Origin: Bacteroidota bacterium
Lineage (GTDB): Bacteria; Bacteroidota; Bacteroidia; Chitinophagales; BACL12
Length of the DNA stretch: 64,000 nucleotides
Direction: 5' to 3'
Assembly: GCA_016718035.1 (NCBI GenBank)
Contig: JADKEK010000002.1
Location: forward strand, 1-64,000
The notes under the pieces were generated by a model. It was not told the origin of the DNA. It saw nothing but the letters and a program-made list of their open reading frames with translations, and searched no databases. The position numbers and the translations under genes were made by a program. Of this stretch, positions 43,031 through 53,517 are shown in pieces. Each line of letters starts with the position of its first letter. Positions within the stretch are counted from its first letter, which is position 1.

Positions 43031-45259
43031 TTAAACGGCAACTTCCTGAGTCATATATTGCCCAATGGCATTGTCGTATAAATTTTTATAATCTATCGTA
43101 TTGCCAAACTGTTCACCGTCAATACTAATTTTTCCGTCTGTAACAGTTCCTAATACGTTAACCGGTACGCCGTATTCTTTACAAATATTTTCAATCACAA
43201 AAGCTTTTTCACTTGATGTTGAAACAACAACCCGGCTCTGGCCTTCGCCAAATAAATACGCATCTTTACGAATAGTTGCATCAGTTTCAATTTCAAATCC
43301 AAGGCTATTAACCATAGCACTTTCTAACAGTGTCGTAAATAATCCACCTTCGCTCACATCATGCGCTGAATAAATTAACTGATTGCGAATTAAATCTTTT
43401 ATGGTTTGTTGTAACGCATATTCATCATTTAAATCGAAATGTGGCACCGGCGATTTAGTAATGCCATGAATATCTTTCAAATATTCGCTGCAAGCAATAT
43501 CGTCGGTTGCTTTACCTATCAGCATAATTACATTACCTGAATTAATAAAGTCCAATGTCATCTGATTTTTGAAATCTTCCAACACACCTACCATGCCAAT
43601 TGTTGGTGTTGGATAAACAGGTCCCTCTTCACTTTGATTATAAAATGAAACGTTTCCACCAGTTACCGGTGTATCAAATTTTCTGCACGCATCGCCCATA
43701 CCTTTAATAGCATTGCTAAACTGCCAATAAACTTCAGGGTTATAAGGATTTCCAAAATTTAAACAATTGGTAATAGCAGCAGGTTCTGCACCACTGCACA
43801 CAATATTTCTCGCAGCTTCACTCACCGCAATCATCGCCCCTACATAAGGGTCAGAAAATACGTAACGCGAATTACAATCAGTAGTAACTGCTAAGCCTTT
43901 ATTTTTACCTATAATTCTAATTAACGATGCATCACTTTTTAAATTAGTAGATGTATTTTTTACACCAACCATTGAATCGTATTGTACGGTAATCCATCTT
44001 TTATTGGCAATATTTGGATTCGAAGCTAATTTTTTTGCCACTGCTTTTAAATCAGTTGGTATTGCAATAGCATTGGCATCAAACGATTTTATTGCTTTAA
44101 TATATTCCGGCTCTTTTGATTCACGCTGATAAATTGGTGCACCACCTCCTAATACCAAACTTTCGGCAGGCACTTCAGCAATTAATTCACCGTGCATATA
44201 ATATTGTAACAGTTCACCTTCAATCACTTCACCTATAATCTCGCAATGTAAATCCCATTTATCAAAAACTGCTTCTATATCTTTCTCCATTCCTTTTTTC
44301 ACTACTACAAGCATACGTTCCTGACTTTCACTCAATAATATTTCCCAGCCTTTCATATTTTTCTGACGGGTAGGTACTTTATCGAGATAAATTTTCATTC
44401 CGTGTTTACCTTTTGCGCTCATTTCAGATGTTGAACAGGTAATACCCGCAGCGCCCATATCCTGCATACCAACAATGGCTCCGGTTTTAATGGCTTCTAA
44501 TGTAGCTTCCAATAATAATTTTTCCTGAAACGGATCACCAACTTGAACCGATGGTAAATCTTCATGACTTTCATCATGTAAATCGCCACTAGCAAAACTG
44601 GCACCGTGAATTCCATCTTTACCAGTTGCACTACCAACAATGTAAACAGGATTACCTTTTCCCTCAGCAATTGCCGAAACCGTTTCACCAACCTTCACAA
44701 TACCAACACTCATCGCATTAACTAATATGTTGGTGTTATAACAATCTTCAAAATATACCTCACCTGCAACAGTTGGCACGCCAAAACAATTGCCATAATC
44801 GCCAATACCTTTTACTACACCGCGCATTAAATGCTGCGTTTTTTTATTGTTGATATTTCCAAAACGTAAAGAGTTTAATGAAGCAATAGGCCTGGCACCC
44901 ATCGTAAATATGTCGCGATGTATACCGCCAACTCCCGTAGCAGCACCTTGATAAGGTTCAATGGCAGAAGGGTGATTGTGACTTTCAATCTTAAAAGCGC
45001 AGCCCAAACCATCACCAATATCAATAAGTCCGGCATTTTCTTCTCCGGCTTCTACCAGCATTTTTTTGCCTTTTCTTGGTAAGGTTTTTAAGAGGGTTAT
45101 GGAATTTTTGTAACTGCAATGTTCGCTCCACATTACGCTGAAAATACTGAGTTCAGTGAAATTTGGCGTGCGACCTAGTATTTGTTTGATGTGTTCAAAT
45201 TCTTCTGCAAGCAGACCTAGTTGCCTGGCCTGTTCTACTGTAGCAAGTTGTTCGGACAT
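43031..45259 (-). CDS. purL: Phosphoribosylformylglycinamidine synthase II
   Basis: This 742-residue stand-alone PurL subunit has FSVMWSEHCSYKNSITLLKT, FKIESHNHPSAIEPYQGAAT, MGAAGITCSTSEMSAKGKHG and YSAHDVSEGGLFTTLLESAM. It catalyses the ATP- and glutamine-dependent fourth step of purine synthesis (FGAR to FGAM) with PurQ and PurS, not seen here. The ATG at 45259 (MSEQLATVEQARQLG) is chosen over 45277 because a -7 box lies at 45278-45285. Confidence 0.95.
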   Translation of the reverse strand: MSEQLATVEQARQLGLLAEEFEHIKQILGRTPNFTELSIFSVMWSEHCSYKNSITLLKTLPRKGKKMLVEAGEENAGLIDIGDGLGCAFKIESHNHPSAIEPYQGAATGVGGIHRDIFTMGARPIASLNSLRFGNINNKKTQHLMRGVVKGIGDYGNCFGVPTVAGEVYFEDCYNTNILVNAMSVGIVKVGETVSAIAEGKGNPVYIVGSATGKDGIHGASFASGDLHDESHEDLPSVQVGDPFQEKLLLEATLEAIKTGAIVGMQDMGAAGITCSTSEMSAKGKHGMKIYLDKVPTRQKNMKGWEILLSESQERMLVVVKKGMEKDIEAVFDKWDLHCEIIGEVIEGELLQYYMHGELIAEVPAESLVLGGGAPIYQRESKEPEYIKAIKSFDANAIAIPTDLKAVAKKLASNPNIANKRWITVQYDSMVGVKNTSTNLKSDASLIRIIGKNKGLAVTTDCNSRYVFSDPYVGAMIAVSEAARNIVCSGAEPAAITNCLNFGNPYNPEVYWQFSNAIKGMGDACRKFDTPVTGGNVSFYNQSEEGPVYPTPTIGMVGVLEDFKNQMTLDFINSGNVIMLIGKATDDIACSEYLKDIHGITKSPVPHFDLNDEYALQQTIKDLIRNQLIYSAHDVSEGGLFTTLLESAMVNSLGFEIETDATIRKDAYLFGEGQSRVVVSTSSEKAFVIENICKEYGVPVNVLGTVTDGKISIDGEQFGNTIDYKNLYDNAIGQYMTQEVAV

Positions 45260-45277
45260 ATTTTTTGATTGAGGCAC

Positions 45278-45285
45278 AAAATTAA
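45278..45285 (-). promoter_or_regulatory. -7 box of purL
   Basis: CAAAATTA on the plus strand is TAATTTTG on the minus strand, 18 bases before ATG 45259. Confidence 0.45.
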
Positions 45286-45455
45286 TCCCGAAAACCTAAA
45301 CTCTTGCCGATTTATTCAGATTTTATGTTGACAATTTTCAGCTCCCTAAGCCAAACCACCATTTCGCCCCGAATAACACGCATTCCGCTAATTACCGCTT
45401 TTCACCTCAATAATGCAGCCCTAATTTGGTCTCCGAAAACACAATAATCCTATTC

Positions 45456-47228
45456 ATGCACCTTACCAACTTTTCCAAATCACCCCATTTTATCTGCATT
45501 TGCTTCCTGCTTTTAAGGTTGGGAAGCAAAACTGAGATAATGGCTCAAAATCTGGTACCTAACCCTGGTTTCGAGAGCTATATGCACTTTCCGGATAGTT
45601 ATGGAGATTGGAATTTTTGTCACGGATGGTATAACTGCTCAGGCGATGGTAGTCCCGATTATTTGCACACTTCCGGTACCAGTGTTGCCAATTTACCGGA
45701 TTGTGGATTAGCCCAAATTTACCCTTACGACGGAAATGCCGCCATGGGTTTTTCTACCTATCGTAGCGATTTTGAACACAGAGAATATATTTCCACCGAA
45801 TTAACCTCGCCATTAATTACAGGCGAAACATACATCGTTTCATTTTGGTTAACTAATGGTGAATCGGATTGGTATTCCGGAACCGGCACAAATCATATCG
45901 GCATTTATTTTAGTAATGCCATGCCCGACCAAGGTGCAACCAATACTATAAATGTTACCCCACAAGTTGATATTACCGATATTATTTGGCTAACCGATTG
46001 GCAATATTTTGAATTTAGTTATACAGCTACTGAAGATTTTTCGCAAATCACTATTGGCAATTTTTTTGAAGATGTAAATACCGAAACAAATATATTTTAT
46101 GAACTCGCCGATAATCCAACCCGCAGTGAATATATTATAGATAATATTTACGTAGGTCTTGTTCCCGAACCTGAAACCATTGTAATTGATACTGCACTTT
46201 GTTTAGGTACCAGCTATTTTTTACCCGATGGAAGTGAAATTTTTTCCTCCACCATCGACACAACTATATTATCGGGAGCAGATGGTGCCGATTCTATTAT
46301 CATTTCAAATGTTACTTTTATTTCATCAGTAGTAGTTGAGCAGACTGTCCAAATTTGCGAAGCAACAAGTTATGTATTACCCGATGGTAATTATGCGTAT
46401 AGCGAAGGCATTTATACCTCTGTAATCAGCACTGCAGGAGGTTGTGATTCTACCATTGTTACGACAATTATCATTTCCACAGCACCTGAAATAACCGTTT
46501 TGGCACCTGTTTATATTTGTACCGATGCGGAAGCCATTTCGTTGGAAGCATTTCCATCAGGTGGTATTTTCGAAGGTCCCGGTATTATCGAAAATAATTT
46601 TAATCCGCAATTAGCAGAAGGTGAAGGCACTTATACGTTGAGTTACACTTTGATTATGAATGAATGTTCATTCATACAAGAATTTACCATTACCGTAATT
46701 GAAAACTTAGCTATGGCAGGCACCGACCAAACCATAAATTTTGGCGAGAGATTTATTTTACATGGCACTACAGCCGGAGAAATAAAATGGTCGCCGGATA
46801 CTGATTTGAGTTGCAACACCTGTGATTCTCCAAGTGGATTAATTAACCAAACCACCACATTTTTATTGGAGTCGATAAATGAATATGGATGTTATGCGGC
46901 AGATGAAGTGACCATTACTGTTTTACATGAAGGCCCGGACAGTGTTTTTGTCCCGAATACTTTTACCCCTAACGGAGATGGCATTAACGATTATTTTATC
47001 CCACTAGGCTTAGCCATAAACAAAATCGTCCATTTTCAGGTGTATAATCGCTGGGGAGAGTTAATATATAGCGAAGAAAACATCACACCTGAATCAGCAA
47101 ACCAAGGCTGGGATGGCAAGTTTAATGGTACAGAAGTGCAAGAAGGTGTGTATATTTATACTGCAGAAATTGAATATTTAAGTGGGATAATAACTCAGCT
47201 TAAAGGGAACATAACACTCATAAAATAA
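45456..47228 (+). CDS. T9SS type B (gliding motility-associated C-terminal) cargo protein
   Basis: The start at 45456 (MHLTNFSKSPHFICICFLLL) gives a hydrophobic export signal ahead of AQNLVPNPGFESYMHFPDSY. The N-terminal 200 residues look like a carbohydrate-binding or jelly-roll module (PNPGFE ... GETYIVSFWLTNG). Two repeats of about 65 residues follow (SYFLPDGSEIFSSTIDTT and SYVLPDGNYAYSEGIYTS). The C-terminus, VFVPNTFTPNGDGINDYFIP then VYNRWGELIY, WDGKFNG and EGVYIYTAEIEY, is the CHU_C / type B sorting domain. It starts a run of three T9SS cargo genes. Confidence 0.87.
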   Translation: MHLTNFSKSPHFICICFLLLRLGSKTEIMAQNLVPNPGFESYMHFPDSYGDWNFCHGWYNCSGDGSPDYLHTSGTSVANLPDCGLAQIYPYDGNAAMGFSTYRSDFEHREYISTELTSPLITGETYIVSFWLTNGESDWYSGTGTNHIGIYFSNAMPDQGATNTINVTPQVDITDIIWLTDWQYFEFSYTATEDFSQITIGNFFEDVNTETNIFYELADNPTRSEYIIDNIYVGLVPEPETIVIDTALCLGTSYFLPDGSEIFSSTIDTTILSGADGADSIIISNVTFISSVVVEQTVQICEATSYVLPDGNYAYSEGIYTSVISTAGGCDSTIVTTIIISTAPEITVLAPVYICTDAEAISLEAFPSGGIFEGPGIIENNFNPQLAEGEGTYTLSYTLIMNECSFIQEFTITVIENLAMAGTDQTINFGERFILHGTTAGEIKWSPDTDLSCNTCDSPSGLINQTTTFLLESINEYGCYAADEVTITVLHEGPDSVFVPNTFTPNGDGINDYFIPLGLAINKIVHFQVYNRWGELIYSEENITPESANQGWDGKFNGTEVQEGVYIYTAEIEYLSGIITQLKGNITLIK

Positions 47229-47239
47229 CCCGCATAAAA

Positions 47240-49207
47240 ATGCAGTCAAATAAAAATAAAAAATTAATTGCTTATTCTTCTGCAGCTATAGGCTTTATTA
47301 CTTTAAATAATGATGTTTCATCCCAAGTATTATATACTAACATTGACCCAGATGAAAATCTATACGCATACGACCAATTACAAATAGATTTCAATGATGA
47401 TGGTTTTATTGATATTGGAATTGAAGCCCATTTGGCTTTGTCCTTTACGTACAGTTATTATCAAGGTTGGTCAACTTCAACTTTAGGCATTTATTTTTAT
47501 GCCAATAATTTTTCTGCAATAGTAGGCACCCCGGTAAACCCCAATTTAGCAGCTAACTTACAACCCGGTGATATTATTGGGGAAAGTGCTTTATGGAATA
47601 CCAACAATGAAATTAATTTCGCCGCCCTTAATATGAATACATATAGTTATGTAGAAATTATTGAAGGCTGGAACAAACAAAATAATTATATAGGTTTTAA
47701 ATTTCAGGCTGATGGCCAAACTCATTATGGTTGGGTGCGATTAAGTATCGACAATTTATCCAATAATGTTGCAGAACTCCCTAAACTTATAATTCAAGAT
47801 TATGCTTATGAAGCTACGCCTAACACGCCTATTACTATTGAGCACGTTACAGCATCTATTGCAGAAAATTTAGTGCTGAATGATATTGGTGAAACTTCAA
47901 CTGCTAATGATTTACAATTAACCTTTAATAAAGCGGATGATGAATCATTTGTAAGTGAATATCGGGTATTCTTGCACCGAATTCCTGATGCGATTTATAA
48001 TAGTTTAGATGCATTACTTGCTTTACCTGCCGACAGGTATATCAGTATTATTCCGGACGGGACGAACCATGTAATAAATTTTAATGCAACAACACTTGAT
48101 ACAGATGGGAATCCTCTTGCTTCAAATTCCACTTTTGAAGCCAGAGTAGTGTCAATGCCGGATGGTATTCAAACCAATATCGCCAATGTTTCCATTGTAA
48201 GTAATAAAGAAGAAATCATACTGCGTTCTACAGGTGAAGCGCAAAATATTAAACTTTATAAAAATGGAACCTCCGGCACGACAAGTGATTTTAAAGTAAT
48301 TTTTACAAAACCCGCAAACGAATATGGATTAGCTGCCTATCGGGTTTATATAGCAAAGTTTGGTACCGACTTAAACTATGACACACTTTATAATTTAGAT
48401 GAAAATTATTTTGTGGAGATTCCTTCTACAAACGAATTCAATTATGAAATCCAATTTCCAACAAATAAAAAAACGGTGGGCGATGATGGTCCAATTATTT
48501 TTGAATCTTACTGGGCAGCAGTATTAACAATTCCGGATTCAATAGCCGCAACTACAGGCGAGTTAAATTTTGGCGCTTATACACTTTATTACACTGCACC
48601 ACTTTATCCGGAAACACCACTTGTAATCTTGGACGACACCACTAAAACGCCTCATGATATCTTTGTAAGTTTTCCAAAGTCACCTATCGAACAAAGAATA
48701 AATGAATATGAAATTATTTTAGTGCCTGCAGATGATACCACTTCATTTAGTGCAACTGACGCAGATGAATTACCTGCAACAAATTACTATCAAATAATGC
48801 CAGTCGGAGAAGATATTGCTACCCACCTCCCATCTTTTCTGAAAGATGTATATGGTCATACACCTAATCCGGAAACGACTTATGTTGTATATGTTGCGCT
48901 TTCAGGCTTGACTTATTATAACACTTATATAACGTTATCCCATCCTTCAAAACCTTTTACACTAAACGATGGGAAAGTTAATGCAACACCTAAATTAATT
49001 TTTAACAATAATGCTATTTATTATGCTTTCCCCAATAACGATAATCAAACAATTCGCTTATTGGATATCAGTGGAAGAATTATTGCTGAATGGGTTATTT
49101 CAGGTTCCGGGGTAATCAGCAATTTTGACGGCATAGCCCCCGGTGTATATTTTATACAATATAATCAAAATGCAAGCGTTATTCAAGTATTTATTGACAA
49201 GCACTAG
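47240..49207 (+). CDS. T9SS type A cargo protein of unknown function
   Basis: Starts MQSNKNKKLIAYSSAAIGFI with an export signal, then YDQLQIDFNDDGFIDIGIEA, a calcium-binding-like DxNxDG segment, and a globular beta-rich N-domain to about residue 195. Two or three repeats of about 125 residues follow, each starting near NLVLNDIGETSTANDLQLTF and NIKLYKNGTSGTTSDFKVIF. The last 70 residues (YYAFPNNDNQTIRLLDISGR ... APGVYFIQYNQNA) are a sorting domain. It begins 11 bases after the type B cargo gene. No enzymatic motif. Confidence 0.78.
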   Translation: MQSNKNKKLIAYSSAAIGFITLNNDVSSQVLYTNIDPDENLYAYDQLQIDFNDDGFIDIGIEAHLALSFTYSYYQGWSTSTLGIYFYANNFSAIVGTPVNPNLAANLQPGDIIGESALWNTNNEINFAALNMNTYSYVEIIEGWNKQNNYIGFKFQADGQTHYGWVRLSIDNLSNNVAELPKLIIQDYAYEATPNTPITIEHVTASIAENLVLNDIGETSTANDLQLTFNKADDESFVSEYRVFLHRIPDAIYNSLDALLALPADRYISIIPDGTNHVINFNATTLDTDGNPLASNSTFEARVVSMPDGIQTNIANVSIVSNKEEIILRSTGEAQNIKLYKNGTSGTTSDFKVIFTKPANEYGLAAYRVYIAKFGTDLNYDTLYNLDENYFVEIPSTNEFNYEIQFPTNKKTVGDDGPIIFESYWAAVLTIPDSIAATTGELNFGAYTLYYTAPLYPETPLVILDDTTKTPHDIFVSFPKSPIEQRINEYEIILVPADDTTSFSATDADELPATNYYQIMPVGEDIATHLPSFLKDVYGHTPNPETTYVVYVALSGLTYYNTYITLSHPSKPFTLNDGKVNATPKLIFNNNAIYYAFPNNDNQTIRLLDISGRIIAEWVISGSGVISNFDGIAPGVYFIQYNQNASVIQVFIDKH

Positions 49208-49213
49208 ACTAAC

Positions 49214-50806
49214 ATGTACTTCAAAAAAACTCCTTTAACTCAAGTATTCATTAAGGCAATTGTAACATTAGGCCTTTTTTTCGGTATATTACATACAGGT
49301 TTAAGTCAGGGTGTTCAAATAGACGACACTTTCGGCGAAGACGGATTTTTTAAATTTTCATTCCAACATCCTATAGTAATCTGCACCGGTGCTTTGATTC
49401 AAAAAGATGATAAAATAATAATCTCAGGTTTTAATTATAGTGACCGGCAATTATTATTTATACGTATAACCGAAAATGGCAACATTGATAGTACCTATGG
49501 CGAAAATGGTATGGTTACTATCAGCCGAAATACTAATCTGCGTATTGAAGATATGAATGCAGTAGCCCAAAACGAAGACGGAAGTATTATTGCCGGATTA
49601 GATTGTTACCCGTATGACAATTATCACCCGGTAGAACCTACCTTAATTAAATTAAATAAATTTGGCCAAATCGATTCTACATTTGGTGAAAATGGTTTTG
49701 CCAAACAATTTGTTTCTGAGTCGAATTATATGGCAACTTTAAATGACATTTTTATTCAGAGCGATAACAGCATTTTGTTTTGTGGCTATTTCAATGATTT
49801 CTGGAATTCTGATATTAACCATTTTTTTATCGGACGATGTTTACCGAACGGCAGCCCTGATCCGAACTTCGGCAATAATGGTATAGTAACTGAATACTTT
49901 GATGGTTCGAATTGTGAAGCACAAGTCATTTTTCAACAGCACGATAGTAAAATACTTTTAGGGGGTAAATTAAATAACGACTTTGCTGTGGTAAGATATA
50001 ATCATTTTGGCATGTTAGATACTACCTTTGCAAATGGTGGGAAATTTTCCACTAATGTGGCAAATGCATATCAATTAAATGCGATTGCAGAATTAAAAGA
50101 TAATACCATTATCTTGGCAGGATATGGATTGTATTTAGGCAATCAGGATTGTTCTCCTTATTATAGAAATTTGTTGGTAGGGCTAACACAGGATGGTGTA
50201 TTATCAGGTGATTTTTCAACTTCAGGTTACAATCAGTATCTCGCAGGTTCATGTGTTTCAGAAGCAAATAATTTATTAATTCAATCTGACAATAAAATAT
50301 TAGTGGGTGGATCAGGGGGTGAACCTTTTGGTAATGGTCCGTATAAATTAACACTCTCAAGATTAGATGAACACGGCATTTTAGACGAATCAATAGGAGA
50401 TGATGGATATGAAAATTTCCATTCCGGCCTTGAGAAAAATAATTGTGTTACGTTAACGCTTCAATCTGATGGCAAAATAATAATGGTTGGCGATGCCAGT
50501 AGTGAAGGACATAGTTATTTGATTGCAATGCGAGCCGATGCCGGATTAATTCCACCGGGACATACATTGGTTGAGCATGAACAAGCTGAAATTTGGAGTT
50601 ATGATAAAACAATTTATATAACAAATACTACTACTACTGATGTGAATTGCCATCTTTTTAATGCACTTGGTCAGGTACTTTTTTCTTTTACCTCCCCTCC
50701 CGGCCAATCAACTTACAACCTACCCGAACTACCCGATGGATGGTATGTTTTATCTCTCAATATGCCTTATGGTTTAGTGACACATAAATTATTGTTTACC
50801 AATTGA
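49214..50806 (+). CDS. T9SS cargo protein with delta-60 repeats
   Basis: After an export signal (LGLFFGILHTGLSQG) there are about seven units of some 55-60 residues: LDxTFGxxGxxxxxF-like starts (IDDTFGEDGFFKF, IDSTYGENGMVTI, IDSTFGENGFAKQF, LDTTFANGGKFST) alternating with QxDxKIxxxG strands (QKDDKIIISGF, QSDNKILVGGS, QSDGKIIMVGD). This is the delta-60 repeat, predicted to fold as a propeller. A sorting-like C-terminus (LPDGWYVLSLNMPYG) ends it. It begins 6 bases after the preceding cargo gene. Confidence 0.82.
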   Translation: MYFKKTPLTQVFIKAIVTLGLFFGILHTGLSQGVQIDDTFGEDGFFKFSFQHPIVICTGALIQKDDKIIISGFNYSDRQLLFIRITENGNIDSTYGENGMVTISRNTNLRIEDMNAVAQNEDGSIIAGLDCYPYDNYHPVEPTLIKLNKFGQIDSTFGENGFAKQFVSESNYMATLNDIFIQSDNSILFCGYFNDFWNSDINHFFIGRCLPNGSPDPNFGNNGIVTEYFDGSNCEAQVIFQQHDSKILLGGKLNNDFAVVRYNHFGMLDTTFANGGKFSTNVANAYQLNAIAELKDNTIILAGYGLYLGNQDCSPYYRNLLVGLTQDGVLSGDFSTSGYNQYLAGSCVSEANNLLIQSDNKILVGGSGGEPFGNGPYKLTLSRLDEHGILDESIGDDGYENFHSGLEKNNCVTLTLQSDGKIIMVGDASSEGHSYLIAMRADAGLIPPGHTLVEHEQAEIWSYDKTIYITNTTTTDVNCHLFNALGQVLFSFTSPPGQSTYNLPELPDGWYVLSLNMPYGLVTHKLLFTN

Positions 50807-50836
50807 ATTGAGGATGTAGCTTATTCAGTATCTTTG
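50803..50836 (+). promoter_or_regulatory. Promoter producing a near-leaderless transcript
   Basis: TTG (50803-50805 or 50808-50810) followed after 18-23 bases by TATCTTTG (50829-50836), a match to TAnnTTTG. The ATG is only 4 bases further (50841). Confidence 0.55.
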
Positions 50837-50840
50837 AACC

Positions 50841-52111
50841 ATGCAAGAATTCCTGATTCCGGCAGTCTGGGCAACTATTTTATTATTTTTTATTTATCGC
50901 TTCGATTTTTTCAAAATACAAGAAATAAATCCGGCCTGGCCTTATGCTGCTTTCCTATTTAAACTCTTGCTGGGATTTGCTAATTATTATATCTGGCTCA
51001 ATATAATTGGTCACGGCGATAGTCTCAGGTACTTTCACGACAGCCAAATTGTTTATCAAAGTTTATTCGACAATCCGACTTATTTTTTTGAATTAATTAC
51101 GCGAAGCTCACTTGAAAACATACCTGCTCATTTAATCCCTTACCAAAAAGAATTGTTTATCGAATGGCATGTAAACGAATATCACATGGTGCGTTTACTG
51201 GCCATTTTAAATGTGTTTACATTTGGAAATGTTTGGGCAAATATTGTATTAATTGCTTTTGGTAGTTATGCCGCTACTATGGGCTTATTCAAATCGTTCA
51301 AACGTTTTCTGGTTATTGATGCAGACAAAAAAAACCGAATTTTTCTGTTCCTATTTTTTTTACCGTCTATTGTTTTTTGGACAGGCGGACTACTCAAAGA
51401 GGCTCCTGTGTTTATGCTGTTATGTGTAATAATTATCCAATTGTTTACTATTGAAAGCAGCCCCAACCGCAACAAAACACCGGCTAAACCATTGTTGATT
51501 TTGGTTGTATGTATTTATGCTTTGTTTTTAATACGCGACTACCTGGCAATTTTAGTCAGCTTAAATTTATTACTATTGTTTTTTGCCAGAACTATTGTAA
51601 AACCACAATTCCTCAACAAAACTTTTATCATCAATTCCATCACGGTTATAGTTTTATTTTTTGCTGTTCCAATTGTATTTCCTCAGCTGAATTATTTTCA
51701 TTACGCACAATCTGAACAAACTTATTTCTTAAACGGAGAACCTGACCCGGATTATAAATTTTCTGCTATTGGTGGAGATGGCATTGCCGTTATTAAACAA
51801 ATTCCTTATGCACTCAATAATATCTTTTTCAGGCCCAATCTAATGCACAGTGATAGTGTATTTCGATTATACCAAAGTGTTGAATTAATTATTGTCTGGT
51901 TAATCATTGTTTTCCTGGCAATTAAAATGTTGCGCCAAAACACCCATTTTCTGCAACTGCTTTGTTTATGATCATAGTTGCAATCGAATTATTAGGCATT
52001 TATGGATTAATGGTCACCGACGCCGATACCCTGAGTCGCTACAGAAGTATTCCCCTGTTTTTTATTTTATTGTTTATGTGGCTGCATAAACCTAAACATT
52101 CTACAGTTTAA
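50841..52111 (+). CDS. Polytopic membrane protein (glycan polymerase-like), one frameshift
   Basis: About ten TM helices. A central periplasmic loop holds GHGDSLRYFHDSQIVYQSLF, and later SVFRLYQSVELIIVWLIIVF. The first frame stops at 51971, but a second frame continues from about 51960 as MIIVAIELLGIYGLMVTDAD then TLSRYRSIPLFFILLFMWLH to 52111. One extra base near 51955-51966 would join them. The general layout and the SRYRSIPLFF end are reminiscent of oligosaccharide polymerases or EpsG-like proteins. Substrate unknown. Total about 422 residues. Confidence 0.65.
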
Positions 52112-52242
52112 GTTTTTTGAAATAAGCCAATTTTTGGTAGTCATAGCAAATAGTAGTAGCTACATATATGTCTACACACTTTTCCACCTACCCTAAATAG
52201 GGTATTTTGACACCATTCCTTTTTTGTTCACTTCCCTGCACT

Positions 52243-52272
52243 TACTTTTGCGTTGTTTAGAACAAATCTAAA
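52243..52272 (+). promoter_or_regulatory. Promoter with TTTAGA-N5-TCTAAA palindromic operator
   Basis: A -7 box TACTTTTG (52243-52250) is followed by TTTAGA-ACAAA-TCTAAA (52256-52272), a perfect 6-bp inverted repeat over the expected transcription start, 2 bases before the porin ATG. I recall similar sequences upstream of iron- and metal-related genes in Bacteroidota. A Fur-like repressor is the natural candidate, by inference only. Confidence 0.5.
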
Positions 52273-52274
52273 TA

Positions 52275-53498
52275 ATGCAACTACACGTCATAACCTCCTT
52301 ATCCATTGCCTTTTGGGGCCTTCAGCTTGCGGCACAAACTGCCGAAGAGCCAAAAAAACCATTTGCTGACAAGTTTGAACTGCATGGTTATGGGGAGATG
52401 ACATTTAACGTATTCGACTGGGAAACGTACCCTGACAAACGCAACAACATCGACCTAAACCGCATTGTATTTGAGCCGGAATACGCTTTTTCCGAAAAGG
52501 TGAAACTTGAAATGGAAATCGAATTTGAACACGGTGGAACAGGTGCTACAATGGAATTCGACAAGTTTGAAGAATTTGGTGAATTTGAAATGGAAATAGA
52601 AAAAGGCGGGGAAGTAATTATTGAGGAACTGGAAATAGCCTGGCAGGCAAAACCCTGGCTCGAACTTAAAGCGGGTCGAATTGCAGTACCGGTTGGGCAT
52701 ATTGCGGCTTATGGCGAACCCCTCGATTATATGACTTCCACCTATAATAATATGGAAGCCAACTTAATTCCTGCCGCATGGTACGAAAACGGAATTGGCG
52801 CTGAGGTTGAATGGAAAAAATTGGCTTTTGAATTAGCCATCATCAGCGGATTAGACAATTCTGCATTTAGTTCGGCAAACTGGATCCAGCGTGGTAATCA
52901 ATCTCGTTTTGAATATGTGAATGCTGAAGCTTTTGCTTTAGCTGCAAGATTAGACTATGCAATAAAGGATGATGTAGTTTTTGGTTTAAGTTCATATACA
53001 GGTAATAGCACGCCAAACAGACCAAAACCGGATATCACTGCCGATGGTGTTGTGCAAATAGTAGATGCCCACTTACATGCACAATTTTCTGCTTTCACCT
53101 TCAATGCTATGTTTTTGAGCGGCACATTACAAAATGCTGCTACCATTTCAGAAGCAAACCGAAATTTATCCAATAACCTAAATGTAAAACGAACACCAAT
53201 TGCCAGCGCAGTGCTTGGCTATTTTGCTGAAGCCGGTTACAATGTTTTATCCTGTCTCGAAAAAGACATCCATCGTTTAGATGTTTTTGCAGGTTATTAT
53301 TATTATGATTCTATGTATAAAACATCCGGCGAAATATTCGATAATCCGCGTTGGGAGCGTTCAGAAATTCGCACAGGATTAAACTATTGCTGGAATAAAA
53401 ATATTGCCATTAAATCCGATTATACTTTTCGCACTATTGGTATCCCTGATTTAAATAAAGAAAACACATTCACACTTGCATTAGCTTATCATTTTTAA
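52275..53498 (+). CDS. Outer-membrane porin-like protein of the imelysin operon
   Basis: Signal peptide MQLHVITSLSIAFWGLQLAA. The mature protein shows HGYGEMTFNVFDWETY, NIDLNRIVFEPEYAFSEKVK, EELEIAWQAKPWLELKAGRI and a final aromatic strand LALAYHF, typical of a Bacteroidota 16-18-stranded porin (phosphate-selective-porin-like). It contains an acid-rich segment (EFDKFEEFGEFEMEIEKGGE) that could bind cations. It heads an operon with imelysin (19-base gap) and a di-haem oxidoreductase, so it may pass the metal or substrate used by those. Confidence 0.8.
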   Translation: MQLHVITSLSIAFWGLQLAAQTAEEPKKPFADKFELHGYGEMTFNVFDWETYPDKRNNIDLNRIVFEPEYAFSEKVKLEMEIEFEHGGTGATMEFDKFEEFGEFEMEIEKGGEVIIEELEIAWQAKPWLELKAGRIAVPVGHIAAYGEPLDYMTSTYNNMEANLIPAAWYENGIGAEVEWKKLAFELAIISGLDNSAFSSANWIQRGNQSRFEYVNAEAFALAARLDYAIKDDVVFGLSSYTGNSTPNRPKPDITADGVVQIVDAHLHAQFSAFTFNAMFLSGTLQNAATISEANRNLSNNLNVKRTPIASAVLGYFAEAGYNVLSCLEKDIHRLDVFAGYYYYDSMYKTSGEIFDNPRWERSEIRTGLNYCWNKNIAIKSDYTFRTIGIPDLNKENTFTLALAYHF

Positions 53499-53517
53499 AT
53501 TTTAAAATATATATTTC

